NCBI RefSeq assembly: GCF_001949145.1
Contig: NW_019091563.1
Location: 338,053 to 397,197 of the forward strand
Reading direction: 5' to 3'
From: Acanthaster planci
Lineage: Eukaryota; Echinodermata; Asteroidea; Valvatida; Acanthasteridae
DNA length: 59,145 bases
Positions 12,896 through 26,400 of this stretch are shown here, in pieces. Position 1 is the first letter of the stretch; the number at the start of each line of letters is the position of its first letter. A program made the position numbers and the translations under genes. Below the pieces are notes generated by a model. The model was not told the origin of the DNA, ran no database searches, and was given only the letters and a program-made list of their open reading frames with translations.

Positions 12896-15800
12896 TAAAT
12901 TTAGAAGAGCCAACAGAAGAAAAGTAATGTTGCTATGAGAAAAGCAAACGCAAGAAACGAAGACAGAATGGCTCTCAATGTGATCCCCTGAAGACGGCAT
13001 GTGCAGGAATGACCCTCTTAAATTTCGCGCTGCACCACTCGCATCCCTGCTCACGTTGGACTAGCACTGACAATAAGCTTGTTTTTCCAGGCTATTTAAA
13101 GAAAGAAATTCCCATCACCACATGTAGAGAAGTAAGCAATCAAATTAATTCATAGTGATAATAAAATTTATACTTGTAAAGTTCAGCAATCCTCGTACCG
13201 CATATTAAAATGTGAACCCGTTTGTCATGAAATTGGCATGAGGCAGTGGTCTTTGACATCTTTAAATGAGCAAGACCTACAGAAAAGCTGCAGAAAAAAA
13301 ATTGCTGGAAGATGTATGCTCCCCATAAGCCCTTCTTCAAATTTTCATCCCAGTTAAGCCTCTGGCATGAGGCAAAGTCCTTCTCCGAGGAATCGAAATT
13401 TTTTAACATAATTCCAAGTTCCGAACAAAACTTCTGCAAGCCGACATATGTACAACACCCATAGGCAATGGAGTGAAACAATCAAAAATATGCCCGTGTT
13501 CCGTTTCTATTTGCAACTTGTTTCTCATCTTCATTTATCGTTTCTGTGTGATTATATTATGTATTTTGTAAAATTTTAAATATGACGTGGATCCGAAGAT
13601 CAGAAGTCAGAAAACTAGTCAAACTGGTCTTTGACAATGCATAGCTATATCTTACACTGTAGAAGAGAACTTTTTCTCTTCCTGAAAAAAATTCGGGTAG
13701 TTAAATTTTTGCTCCAGGAGATTATCGTGATTTGAAGGGGCGTAGCGACCAGAAGCTGTGGGGGTGCAGCACCATCGCCCAATAATTAATTCCATTGAGA
13801 AAATAGAGCTTCGGTTGACAAAAAATGTATAAATGCATAAAATGTATCATACCACGTATTTCCGTTTTACACGACACATTGTTGGCGAGGTTTGAAGCTA
13901 TCCAATAGGCAAATTGACTCTAGCGTCCGCCCACAGAAAATGCCTTTGTTACGCCCTTGGTGATTTGGTTGATTTCAGGAGATTTGGTTAAAAAATTTAA
14001 AATTACACAAACTGATATCACATAGCAAAGTTGATTTGCAAAAAAAAAACCGAAGAATTTTGAAAAATTGTAATTTGGGCTAATATGTCTCTTTGAGAAA
14101 ACGGTGCATGACGATGTAATGCAAAAGATAACAAAACATTCGAACTCACTGATTTCCTTTAGTAACATTATTTTTGACAAATTGAAAATCTACCCGTAGA
14201 AGTAAATGTTACTTTCAGCAACCAAGCATTTCAACAGTCATTCCAAAAGGCCATAAGAATGAACATGCTACTGCGAACGAAAAACTTGATTATAAAGGGT
14301 GTCCCAAAATAACATGCAAACTTGTCATAATGCTGATTTCAGTACCCTTAACATCAGTCTAGTTTGTTCACTCATCGTGTCAATAACATCACAGGCTGTA
14401 TACCATTGCAAAGAGGGCATCCTGCCTTATCTAGAGATATATTTCTCTTTCCCATATATAAAGTAGTTTTTGCCATTACAGTAATTTGAATCTCGGTATA
14501 CTTTTTATGTGGACTTTTACCCGGTAAAAGTGAATCACGTTTTAGCGGTATTCGAAATTTATCAGATCACTTTTCGGCTTTCTTTTTAATGGGATAAATT
14601 TTCCTCAGGCCGTGTTATCGATATGGTCACCTATTTGAAAACAATGCCTCAACATCAAGGTCGTTGCATCCACATTGTTTGTTCCTGCGTGGACTGTCTA
14701 CCATGAATAATTAATTTTGAAAGTCTTTTCTTGTCACCGACCAAGCCGGTGAGTATCAAAAATTACGTATTCATAAGTGTGGAAAACATCCAGCAGGATC
14801 ACAGACAGTATTTTCCTCGTCGTCGTCTTCAGGCAGGCAACAGATCGAAGCAGGCTTTAAAGGAAAGTTATTGTCGCTACGGATCGATACTCCCTTTTGA
14901 GTAGCAGTTAACGCTAGTTTTCCACTCGTTTTACCGGGCTTTATGCGGCCATGGACAGAGTACCGCCTTCACTGAGTTACTGGCGTGAAGATACATAACG
15001 TTTCATTTTGTGATATATATATAATATTTCCCCAAAAGCTGCCTTGAAAGAAGAGCGGACAATTGCCAAAGTGGAGATGGTCTTTTCTACCGGGGTTTCA
15101 AACGATTATCAGCAGATCAATCGCCTAGCCTGATCGGCCTCCGTGCCGCCTTTTCCCCCTCCTGACTATACGCCGCGATATCTGCCTTCAGGAAGTTGCC
15201 CCTGATCCATGCCTTTGTTTATTGACCGAACTGTGTGTCGACTAAGTCAAATTTCCTGTCAGAAATGGACGGAATGGACGGGGATATACGTGTATATTGC
15301 TCTTAAGCAGGGATACGTTTTCTAACTGCTTTAGTTATTTACATTTCAACGAACAACGTCAAGGCCACAGATAATTGGTAGCGCAATTTGTTAATTCTTG
15401 CATTTGCATGTGGGACTAGCACTATTTTATATACAGCCTTTGAACTTGTGAGCACAAATTGGAGATCCTAGAATGGCATATCAAATCACCTAAAATTACA
15501 AAAGGCGAGTATAATTCCAACTGCCATGGACAGAAAATAATGGTTATTATTCTACAGTGACAAAGGGTGAAACTCTAAACTACCATGCAATGTAATGCGT
15601 TCTACACTGTGGAGTCCATGGGCGTACTGACGAATGCCATCTTGTGGTCCGGGGTTAATTTGGTTGCACACACACACGTTTCCTTTTTAAATCGATGCAT
15701 GTTGTAAGTCATTCGTCACGATTGAGAACAATCTAGGCGAAAAGAATTGAGCACACAGTGTTTAATATGGATAATTATGTATTTGATCAAGAGTTGTATG

Positions 15801-16542
15801 CTCAGTCATCCCGGATAGGACATCACTGTAAAAATCTGGAGGATTGGATTAAAAGTTTCGCTGCCGTCACCGCCATTATCACCACAAATCACCTCTAAGA
15901 ATGTAATAATTTAAGACACTTTTTTCATTCATACAAAGCACTGACAAAATATTACCAATAAATATTTTTGGGAATATTATTTAGTACTTGAGGGAAGGAA
16001 AAAACAATGTTTCCCTAAAATTTATAGCCAATTTTGACCTTCCTGCTCCACGGTATGCCTTCATGGAAAGCGTTACCAACAGCTACACACTACATCGAAG
16101 TCAAGTCCGTTCAGCATTTAGGCCTTCACAAAGGCCAGTGTACGTAGTTGATACAAAACGTAGACGTGGCCATTATCCAAAGGTGCGTTTGCTGCCCTCT
16201 GTCGACAGATGTAATATTCTCTTCCAGATAACACACCTTTCTACAAGGCTATTTTATTCTCTTTTTGTAGGCCTATGCCGGTGTTAAAAATATACGATAT
16301 TAGGCACAGATCTAAGGGCACCCCTACCACACACCAAAACAAAAAGAAAAAAATGTAAATAACAATTATAAGAATATTAAAAAGATTACAGCCTGAAAGA
16401 ACTGTTATTATTTCTGCACCAGTAACAATTTATAGCATCACCTATATGTGTACGTGTTAGCCTGTCCCTGACAATCTGACTAAAAAAAATATCTGAAGGG
16501 TCTTACCATCAAACCCCTGGGAAAATTCCTGCAATTGTGTCA
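12896..16542. other. Unassigned intergenic sequence
   Basis: AT-rich apart from a balanced stretch at about 14860-15260. One repeat fragment at 13735. No gene recognised. Confidence 0.5.
13735..13795 (+). repeat. Fragment of the GTGGCGTA repeat family
   Basis: GGGGCGTAGCGACCAG is followed by GTGGGGGTGCAGCACC, similar to one terminus of the family. It is short and diverged. Confidence 0.3.
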
Positions 16543-16600
16543 TTTGGTTTGGTTTGGTTTGGTTTGGTTTGGTTTGGTTTGGTTTGGTTTGGTTTGGTTT
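16543..16600 (+). repeat. (TTTGG)n microsatellite
   Basis: An uninterrupted pentamer array of about 11.6 units. Confidence 0.98.
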
Positions 16601-17084
16601 TAATAAGAGAGTCAAGCTCAGGGTCTTGTCTCTCTAAAAAGGAATGATCTCAGTGTCAATTACCATGACGAAGACCGTGTATTTATATAGGTAATGCAAA
16701 ACAGGATTTCTCATCAGTTCAGCAGCAAGAATGCAAAGTATAAGTCCTTAGGAAAAGTTTACTACTGCATTCAAACAACCTCCCAAATAAAAGGGGCACT
16801 GCTCTTGAAGGTTTGACAGTTATAAAGTAACTGCAGTGCAAGTATATTTAGAGGTAATGTTCACTAAATTTTCCACAAGTTACACATTTATAGAGTAATT
16901 CTTTAGATTAAAGTTCAAAGGGGGAACTTGAGATTCACAGGGCAACACAATAGTCGTTCATCTCTCTTTTCTTTTCGAATTGGAGAAGATAATTTTTAAA
17001 AGGCATATCATTCTGAGGTAAGATTCTGCATAAATTTGATACACATTTTTGTGTGTACATCTTTATCATGAACATCGCCCCTAT

Positions 17085-17192
17085 AGAGTGTGCCCCCCCT
17101 TTTCAAATTTCCACAGCAAGGCAAGTCATCCCCACCTTTCGCACTCCCCGCCCCACCCCCCAATTTCCAGTACAGCTTTACGCCACTACGCG
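17085..17192 (-). repeat. Degraded copy of the GTGGCGTA repeat family
   Basis: The minus strand reads GCGTAGTGGCGTAAAGC, then a GGGGGGTGGGGCGGGG tract and an AAGGGGGG tract. These are the same ingredients and order as the other members. Confidence 0.4.
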
Positions 17193-18924
17193 CACCTCAA
17201 ATAGGACTATATAAAAAAATAAACAAATAGCTGTCCAAAACATAGTAGTTGCAGTTGTACTGCAGTATTTTAGATCCTCTTCCCAAAATGAAAGAAAGGA
17301 GCGAGCCATATTTTTTTTAAGTTAAGTTAAAAGTTAATGTGGTTTTCATTCCACTGCTTTTCTATACATCGTCAGTCAAGATTCAACCCTGTGTAATAAA
17401 GATGAAAGGTTCTCCATCGAATTGCAAATGCCGCGCCCGCGTCACAATCAAATAAAAAAAAGACAATTTCCCTCCCCATAAGGACGCCTGAGCAAGTTCT
17501 TACAGGCAACAAGAAAGAATAATACCCATAATTTTCTCAGTGGGGCGGCGGGCAAGTGCGCTTTGTCTTCCAGCTTATTCCTGTCGCAGCAGCTATCGGC
17601 CACGCCAGTCATGCCATCTGATTTGGTTTGCCGACCGCCAAGTTGACAGGCAAATTTCATTTTTCCCTTAATGCTCCAGCTCAAGCTTTTCCTTTTCATC
17701 TTTTTTTCTTTTTTTGTTTCAGGATATGGCAGAACGTATATCGAGGGTTTGACCTCTATACAATTTTGTTTGTAATGTTATAAAGCCAGACTTATATTTT
17801 GTTCTTCTGCGTTAGTTCTGGGCAAAACTTCTTCCCAGAAGTGACAGACTTTTTCTACAGTGTTCGTACTATATCTATTGTGTGATATGATCATAATTTG
17901 TGGGTATGTGTTTTTTATCAGTTTTCAGTATTGGGCAGAGTGTACGGTGGTGCATATGGTTATAGCTTTTCAAACAAGAACAAAAATAACAATTTTGAAG
18001 AGGGGTTGGTTAAATGTCTTATCAAATTCGCTTTAGGAATCAAGCAAAAAGATTTAATAAATAACTGTAACATCGACAATGAAGTCATTTTATCTGCAAG
18101 GTGCTGGTCTACACATTTTAATCCATTCGGTATGAGCACGTGCTCTTCTTCTTTGAGCTCTTTTCATTTATCGGATTTTGGACGTGCTAAACGGACATTC
18201 TCTATCTCTATTATGCTTAAATTTATAAGCTCAGAAAACAAGACACCCGAAAATTGAAATCGCCTAGAATTTTCTCCATTAATTCATGTACAAAACATGT
18301 ATTATAATGTATCTAGTCAATTAGCCCGACACAACACAATGCTTTGCATGACACGGCCACGCCACCCGGACAATGCTAATAGTTCACCGCATGTAATACA
18401 CAATTAAATTTGCACTGCACCGCCTACAGCAATCAGACACGGCGGTCAAAGCACATCATAAACGTTTTCTCAAGTCAGATCCCGAACCAGTAATTCTTCG
18501 TGGGTCCATTTGCGCTGCTTCCCCCCCCCCCGTCTTTCTCCTTTTAATTTCCCGTGGAGTTCACTTTACGGCATGCAAGACTAGTCATGAAGAATGGACA
18601 GCATCTTCGCATGATTACCCGAGTTGACATCATTTCATTCACCGTCCAGGAGAACGGGTCAGTCCTTAACAACATGCATGTAGTTTAGAATACAGCTTCA
18701 TTTATATATTTTTTAATTTTTTTCCAAAAAAATTGCGACGCGTGCCGTAATCCAATAATCTTGGAAGGTTGGTTAGCCTTGCCGGACAGTGGCGATCTGG
18801 TTGTCTACTGTCCGTAGATATAGCAAGCAATAATAGACACGTGAGATTTGAAGCATTTCATGGTGGAGATACAGCAAGTAGGTTTGTGGTAGCACCATGG
18901 CTATATCTCGTTTTGAGTATGTGG

Positions 18925-18940
18925 GGTTCTGAAAAGAACC
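18925..18940 (-). other. Isolated histone-type 3' stem-loop
   Basis: The minus strand reads GGTTCTTTTCAGAACC followed by CCACA. This matches the histone mRNA 3' stem-loop consensus (six-base stem, TTTC loop). ACTCAAAACGAGA downstream is a purine-rich run where a U7 target would lie. No histone coding sequence is found upstream on that strand, so it is either an orphan relic or chance. Confidence 0.4.
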
Positions 18941-20929
18941 GATGGTACTCTAATAGAAACATATTATTTTTGGGAAAAATTAACAAAAAAGATTAGACAC
19001 TTCCTTATCCAATCCCTGGTATTGAACTAAATGGGCCAGTGCCGACTGGTCTTCCATTGTTTAGTGTCGGTTCTTTTCTACCTTTACGCTTTGAAAATAG
19101 CATTTTCACGAAATTTGTCCAAGCACTGTGTTTCAAATGTTGTCTGCGGATAAAGTTTGACTTTATTTCATTGGTTTTTTCATTCCAAGACTTTGCAAAA
19201 GTAGAATATGACAAAGACTTGCTTTGCGATCAGATCGATCATTCAATACGCTTGGATTTTACCTGGTTTGGTACGGTCTTGCACAAGGGGAGGTTTTAAG
19301 GCAGCAAAACACAGTGTGTAGGAAAAATTTGGTCTCTATTTTGGGAAGGGAAGAAAATGATGAGTGAGAAAGTGAACGGTTATGTCTTTTCGTAAAATGC
19401 ACTGATCCAAAAGATGAAGCGCAACAAGGCACAGAAACTCTCTCCTTATGGTTATAGCGATATGTACCGTACTCCCTTGCTCCACTAGTAATCATAAGCC
19501 CGGAAGTCAAACATGGGATAGAAACACGCGATGGGTAATCTTATCAGCGGCGTAATGGTGCGGAGGCGTGGGCCATGTGCGAGCGATTGCTGGTGGCTAG
19601 TGACAATAACGTCTCGGTCCCAAGGTAGGAACGCCGCGAATAAGGTCTGGGACGGGGAAAGGCCTACCTCTCATCAGCAGGCAACAAGCAAGCCATCCGG
19701 CCGTCTAAGTGACGGATAAGACGGCTGCGTACTCCAGCCCTTGTCCCGGCGACCCCCGCTAATCGAATCACGATAATTGGAGTGATTCACTCATGGTGTT
19801 CAACATTATGCACACAAAAGGGGACCCCTCATGATGAGAACTTGTCTAATGTGATTTATTCAACGCGATATTGTAAAATCGAGGCTTGAGTAAACAAGAC
19901 ATTAAACTGTCAGCAGCGATTCCGTCCCTAATGGAATTGCGAGTACTGGTCCATCACCAGGTCTTTCTTGAGCCGTGTCCCTCCGTTATTTTTTTTCTTC
20001 TGCTTCTGAGTGGTACACCCTGTGTTCGTCACTGAAAAAAATTAAAAAGCGACAATGAACGTTAAACAGGCAACCACAGCCCGTTCTTCGATGTTTCATT
20101 GCCAGGCCAGAAATTAACCAGGCTTGCAGCTGCCTTCAGGAGAACTGACGTTCGTGTCTTTGCTCGAAAGGGTAGCTCGAGCGAACAAAAAATTATCCAA
20201 TGCGTCTATTCCCTCACTTTCCATCATACAGCTACTTGGAGGAGGCTAATGCTAATTGTGTGCATGGCCAAGCCACATGGTCACCGAGAAATAATGGCTG
20301 AGCTCAGTCCGCATACAAGTCAAATTTTCTATACAGAAAGGAAGAAAACGAGGAGGAGGAGCAGGCGTCAATTGGGAGCACAGGTGTTGCGATGCAGCGA
20401 TACACGCTGCCATACTGTCGAATTTAAAGGAGCATTCACTAGAGCTTGAGCCAGTTGTACCTCGTCCACTAGCGGCAAGAAATCATTAGACTAGGGAACC
20501 TCCCAAACAACTGACACCACAGGGTCCTGATCAATTACAAAGGGTTGAGCCCCATTCTTTTGTTGTTGTTGTTGCTTGTCCCCGGCTTGATTGTTCGCTC
20601 GCTAAAAAAAAGTATCGGTAATGTTTTTTCACAATTAGTCTGTTCCAAGTCTTTCCATTTATGACAATATAATTCTTTTTTTAACAGATGACCTTCTTTG
20701 CACTCTCACGATAAATCTACACAGAGAAAGGCATTAGCTTATAGCTATTTGTTTGGACTTTTGAGAAAGATTTATTTCCTATTTCTTAGATACTGATGGC
20801 CAATGTCTCCTCAAGGTATGTAGTTCTATAGGGCATGAATTTTTACTCTGTGGATTTAACACTTTATTCACTATCCATTCGAACTTTTTCTTCACGCGTT
20901 CAAATGTAATTTAAAGCCTTTTGGTTTTT

Positions 20930-21560
20930 ACGGTAACAGATTGTGAAACTACCGTTATTACTTTGGCTTATGCCGATGATGTATCTATAATTGTCACCAG
21001 TATTAAACACAGCTTGATATATGTTCTTCTAATGCTTGTTTGAATCATACGAAATCTCAAAATCTGTGGGTTGGATCATGGATAAAGAGAATGGATATAC
21101 CCCTCAACTTGCAGTGGAGTAATAAAAATTCCCTTGCAGTTCACACGAGAAACTTCTTGCATAGCTTTCATTTCTTTCAACAGAAGTGGCAAATTTGTAA
21201 AAACTAACTACAAAAAAATTCTTGTTCGTTGGAAACGCTTGTCAAGCCTGCTATTTTATAGAGGAAAATTCCAATGGAAGCCAAATTACCACCTACCACT
21301 TTTGAAGAAATCGGGCGATATCTTACTACATACATGTAACTTTTTACCTAGTTTACCAGTTCTACAACTCGTCAACCCAGACATCTCACCGTCGTGTCGT
21401 TGGTGCAGAGACTGAGGAACAATTCTACACTTCTTTATCCAGTGCCGAGCCGTCCAGCCAACGCTAACATTTCCTCAACTGTGTCTTGAGTCGCCCGTTT
21501 TCCCGGTCTCATTTAATATTTCGACCTCTACTTGTTTTCATTGTTGATTGGTTTATTTGT
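20930..21560 (+). mobile_element. Decayed LINE with AYADD motif and C-terminal zinc knuckle
   Basis: Plus-strand translation at 20966-20983 is AYADDV, the catalytic YxDD box of reverse transcriptases. It is followed by text resembling GLWIGSW..R.D.PL.LQWSN, then HFTRETSC and an ILVRWKRLSSLLFYRGKFQ block (21215-21275) typical of the region after RT in L1/Tx1-like LINEs. Near 21392-21460 a CRWC...HFFIQC pattern forms a CX2C...HX4C knuckle. The start is truncated and at least four frame breaks are present. The clade assignment (Tx1/L1-like) is from memory of these motifs. Confidence 0.65.
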
Positions 21561-22147
21561 TTGATAAGAACTGGCAAATGGCAGCGAGAAGGCTGAATTT
21601 TGGTCTTTACAAAATTGAAACATAAACAAAATAAATACAAATACATAAAGTAATTCTTAGAGCCTAGAAATTGATAGTTATATTTAAAAATGAAACCAGT
21701 TAAAGAGAATTACTACAAGTGCAGACTGGGAGGGGCAAGTACAAATGTAAAGGGAAAAAGAATCCCTAAAGAAGAATTTTTGCCAGTGAGGGCACTGTAG
21801 ATTTGTTTTATATGTGTCTCCTTCCCCACAAAAGTGGAAGTCCAAAGGGGAAGATCAATCTAGCAAACTGTTTTTTATTTATTATTTTATTTACATTTAT
21901 ATCAGCCAGCAAGCTACACGTATTTCCTATATACCCTCGTTCATTCTCCACCAATCTCCTCACTGTGTGGAAACATCAAATTAAAAGTAACATCTTGATT
22001 GATTTTCACTACTTTTCCAATAATTACTACAAGTCTTATGAACTATTATGTATTTATCTATTTGATGATCTATTTGTACATATGTATTCTTTTCTTGGCT
22101 CATAATTTTTTTTTTATAATTCCATTTGAATTTTACTTAACTTGGCT
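21561..22147. other. AT-rich flank between LINE relic and foldback elements
   Basis: Contains an open frame at 21803-22105 that is AT-rich and hydrophobic by composition; I recognise nothing in it. Confidence 0.45.
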
Positions 22148-22475
22148 CAGGAGCGTAGCCGGGGGGGACACGTGAACCCCCGCCACAAATTCCCGGTGCT
22201 CCCACGTGCCCCCCCCCAAAAAAAAAACCAGGCTAATAAAAGCTTGCCCCCAGAAAACACACTACTGAAAGCTGGTGCCCCCACACTCTAAAAACTTCCT
22301 GGTCAGATTGACCCAAAATTTGGTCCCATTCGGTATGACCCTTTTCTGGGTCATAATTTGACCCGGAAAAGGGTTATACCGAATGGGACCCAATTCTGGG
22401 TCAATCTGACCAGGACGTTTTAAGAGTGCATAAGATGCTCCCCCCCCCCAGTAAGATCCTAGCTACGCCACTGGC
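22148..22475. mobile_element. Inverted-repeat element with GGCGTAGCY termini, host of a nested hairpin
   Basis: The left end reads CAGGAGCGTAGCCGGGGGG, and the right end, on the other strand, reads CCAGTGGCGTAGCTAGG. The two ends are therefore imperfect inverted copies. G/C homopolymer tracts lie just inside both. Related GTGGCGTA...GGGGG text occurs at 13737-13790, 17089-17192 and 27172-27384. The 145-base hairpin at 22284-22428 sits inside and must be younger. Confidence 0.55.
22284..22428. mobile_element. 145-base foldback element (CACTCT termini)
   Basis: The element starts CACTCTAAAAAC and ends TTTTAAGAGTG. Almost its full length pairs with itself: TCCTGGTCAGATTGACCC on the left and GGGTCAATCTGACCAGGA on the right, then further arms around a GGGTCATAATTTGACCC centre. 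The single mismatches suggest moderate age. It is flanked by a possible CA duplication. Confidence 0.8.
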
Positions 22476-23073
22476 TTGGTTTTTGCTTTTCTATTGAATT
22501 CACAGGTATTAAGGTTTGAAAACGCTTTGATTTTCCATATCCAACAGACGACATTGATTGACACCCCTGGCTGATTTGAAAGTACTTTGAAGCTTTGCAA
22601 TGGCTGTAGATACACTAATTATATAATTATGAAATGTTGGTAAGTTTGTCAAAAAGAAAGATCCTATTCCAAATTTTTCAAACGCTGCATATTAGTTTAA
22701 ATGCTATAGAGGCTACACTGGGCTTGGAAACGGGGCCTCATTTCTGTTCAATTTTGTAATGTTATGCACAAAGAAAACTTGTGAGGTGCAAACTGGAAAT
22801 GAAGTCGGAAATACACTGGCCTGACAGGCGACTTTCACCAGGATGTGTGTTCTACGGGCATTTATAGGCTGGAATTTGTTTGTTTTCATGGCTGCATTCG
22901 AGTGAGTTAGTCGTGTTGACTCGAATCCTTCGGGTAAGGGAGATAATACTCTCGATTGTATGTGTGTTTATTTTGTTTTGCTTTTTTTCAAGATGACAGG
23001 AAGGTAAATTTTTTCAATCGTATGATGCCTTATAGGAGCAATAAGTTCGCAACATTCTAAATCATCCACAATC

Positions 23074-23107
23074 GAGATCGAGAGAGAGAGAGAGATAGAG
23101 AGAGAGG
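23074..23107 (+). repeat. (GA)n microsatellite
   Basis: GA repeat with one T interruption (AGAGATAGAGAG). Confidence 0.95.
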
Positions 23108-23344
23108 AGCACGCGGCGCACGAGCTAGTTCAGGCAGTAAACATTCCACAACGATTTGCAGACACGCAGACGGGCCGCGTCATTTTTTTTCCTGGGAAAT
23201 TTAGGGAAATTACAATAAAACGGGCATATTTTAACCGTTGTGCTTGTGTTTTTTGTCTAGGAAGGTTGGGGGCAATTATCATAAGTACGATATACAAACA
23301 TCTAAGTATGAGACACAATAAATTTGCTTTTCTGGTCGACTTAA

Positions 23345-23405
23345 ATGGTAGCTCTGTTAGCAGAGCGCTATACTTCGAGCCAACAAGCCGAGGGTCCGAG
23401 TCTAT
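23345..23405 (+). pseudogene. tRNA-like relic or SINE head
   Basis: TGGTAGCTCTGTTAGCAGAGCG resembles a tRNA D-arm with A box. GAGGGTCCGAGTCTA, about 38 bases on, resembles a B box and T-arm. The acceptor and anticodon stems do not pair, so it is not a working tRNA. Confidence 0.45.
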
Positions 23406-26400
23406 ATGTAGATTTTTTTTTCTTGGGGAATTAGTTGGTTAGAGGATGTTTTATAATAGGAAAGTAAGCCCGGCGTTTTTCTTAGAACTTAAGTTTCTAA
23501 GTGTCTACTAAATTGATCGAGTTTGCAGTTAACCACGCCCACATACGATGATTACCCCTTCCTAAGAAAAAAACGCAAAGGGGCCAAGGCTTATTATATT
23601 TGTCACAAAAGTATTCTAATGATCTCCTGTGGATTTAGAGACTTTTCTCGAATACTTTCACAATCCGTCTGAAGTGTACCTGTGTAAATTTGTGCTTATC
23701 TACCGATATCACCGTCCCCATTATCCTCAAAGCATGATGTAAAACAACATAGCGCTTTAATCTCTCGTTCTCTTTATCCAAGTTACCGGTGGCCGCTATA
23801 CTTTCACAACAATTTGTGAAGGAAACATGGACTCAACAAAACAATTTGAGTAATTTTTTGCCTTTAAACATGACATGCACTCTCTGCTGATCCCAGGAAA
23901 GTAGCTAGTTACGTCGAAAGAAATTAAGAGTCACCAGCACCCTTGGACACGGCAGAGCTATGAGTAGCACTTATCATAGAAGCCTACACGGAGCAAGGTT
24001 ACTTATTGCATTAAGAACCTGCGTTAATTCAATACCATGTATCTGAGTAGTAAAATGTTTTCCAAATTTTAACCGCCGCTAACGAAGTAACTTGCATCTA
24101 AAACCAGTTTATCTATTCGATTTATCATTAATTCGTTTTTATTGCCATTTGTTTATTCATCAATTACGATTACTGCATCTGAAAGCCTTAAGCTACCTGT
24201 ACTGAACTTGGAGTTAAAACAAAGGTTTGAAATGTGTTTCTTTTTATTTACAGATATACTCTGTAAATATCATTTAGGAATTCTTCCAGTCAAAGGTTTA
24301 AACCTTAAAGGTACACTGCAACTAAACAACATATTCATCATTTCAAAAATAATACGAATGAAGCAAGAAACTAAGGAAGACAGTATTTGCGACAGTTTTT
24401 ATTCGAGAACAATGAGATATTCACTGAAGGCAAATGCCCAGAGATGGCTAGGTTTTTATACCAAAAACCTGTAGCGTTTTCGTTAGTTGGCATCATGTAG
24501 GCGGAAGTATGCATTTAGTCTTTCCCCATGTAGCATATAGGGTTTCCCCCAATAATATTATGGAAAAGGGGGTTGAATGAAAATCATTTATCTAGAATTG
24601 ATAAATGACGTAGTCAATGTTGGACGTTGAGATGGCAGACTACCTCGATTTAATGCCGTCAGGAAACTTCTTTTAAAAAAATAAAGGAGAGTTCCAACAT
24701 TTCTGCTTCTACTCGTCTAAAACTAACTTAAAATCACCCAACTACATGACCCAAGCCTTGCATACAGTAGTAAAGCAAGAGATTATGCATCCTTAAATAA
24801 GTTCGACCTTACTCCGGCTTTAGTATTGTAAAATGACTCATAAAACGGCAGTAAAGCGACCAGGAGGACAAGTCCTTGCTATACGCAGGAGACGGTGAAA
24901 CCAAAGAAGGCATCTTGGCTTCTTTTCTAAGGAGAGCCAACCCTTAATTTCATTACGTTTAACTTGTGAGGAGTGAAAAACTATATTAGATTACTTCTCC
25001 TCTTCAAAAAAGATAATCGATTTAAATCGTTCTTCCCCTCGGAGGGTCCCCTGCTATTATGTCCCGGCTGGATAACACGAGAGGGTAAAAAGATCGAGTA
25101 GTTGGAAAGGTGGGAACTTCTTAATTTAGGCGAATTTTCTTTTCAGGAGTAATTGGTGTAAAAAAGATCTGGTTTTACCGTGCACCGCCGAACAATACCT
25201 CGCCCAAAAAGGGTTCCAGTTTTCCCCTCGGTCGGTGTTCGCAAGCTTGGCCGCCAAACGGTGAACCGTTAGGTTGGGCGCCGTTGATTATAAATTGGAT
25301 TTGATATTCAAACATGCCTTCTTCTTCATTGTCATTTCAATAGACGGAGTCCCCCTCCTACATAAACCAAATTTAGCCCAACTTCATCGTGACACCAACG
25401 GGCTAGATTTGATTGTCTTCCCTCTGCTTTCTGGATTTAATCTCCAATGTCTTTTTTAGCGATATTGGGATTGTTTCTACGTGATCTGAAGTCTCTTTTT
25501 TGACTAGGACAAAATAGCTAGCGGCCCACAATCACTTGTAAAGTGCGGTAATCGTTTTCAAAGTCTCAGTTGGTATTGGTTAGCTAAGTGACAAGCCAGA
25601 GGAACAACGGTTTGAACTGGGGAAAAGGCCTCGTGATAACAACATCAAGCCGTAAATGACACAAGCTCTATGCTAACTTAAGCCAAACACAGCAAGATGC
25701 TAGTTTAATCACATCAACTGTGCCTGCGGGGATAGATGGAGAAGGTAGGCAGCTCGAGACGTCATGTCGCCCAGAGGCTCCTTGTGGATGACACAGAAGG
25801 AAAGTACAGCCAACATCCTCGCCATTGTTGTCATCGGGATCTTAATAGAGGTTAAGGTACAGGACAAAGGTGATATCTTTTATACCAGTTCATTGTCTTG
25901 AGTATTTTCTTTTTCACTTTTGTTTCTTGAACGCGTGCATTCATATTCACCGATGGTATTCTTACATTAACCTCTGAAATGAGAACGTTTGTCCTGTGTC
26001 CTATGGCCTGTGTATCAGTAGAGAGTATGCTGAAGGTATATAGGCTTAGATATGATTAACTCTTGATGGAACACCACTGACCACCTGATGTTGTCATAGG
26101 GTTTTGGTTTTACGTCTGATTCACTCACTTGAAAATAGCCTGAAAATAGGGTAATGATGAAGGGGACCATACACATCCGTGAAAAGACAGTATGAAATTT
26201 GGTGACGATGAACTACTGGTTTGGAATAAGTAGCCTTTTGCTTGTCGACTTTATTTTATGCAGGAAAAATTAACACCATTTTCAACCTCACAAGTTTTAC
26301 ACTATATGTAGTTCCAAACTCTTCTATTGCACAATCAATGATTTGCAACACGCTAGACCGTTTATTGTTGTTTTCAAAACTACAGAAACAATTCACTGAC

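Larger units (their letters stand above)
16601..20929. other. Unassigned intergenic sequence
   Basis: Contains one degraded repeat (17085-17192), the orphan stem-loop at 18925 and a GC-richer, non-repetitive stretch at about 19520-20000 that may be regulatory. No gene recognised. Confidence 0.5.

Noticed and set aside
18945-19300. A histone gene upstream of the orphan stem-loop
   Set aside because: The minus-strand sequence before the stem-loop is AT-rich with stops and has no histone-fold text.
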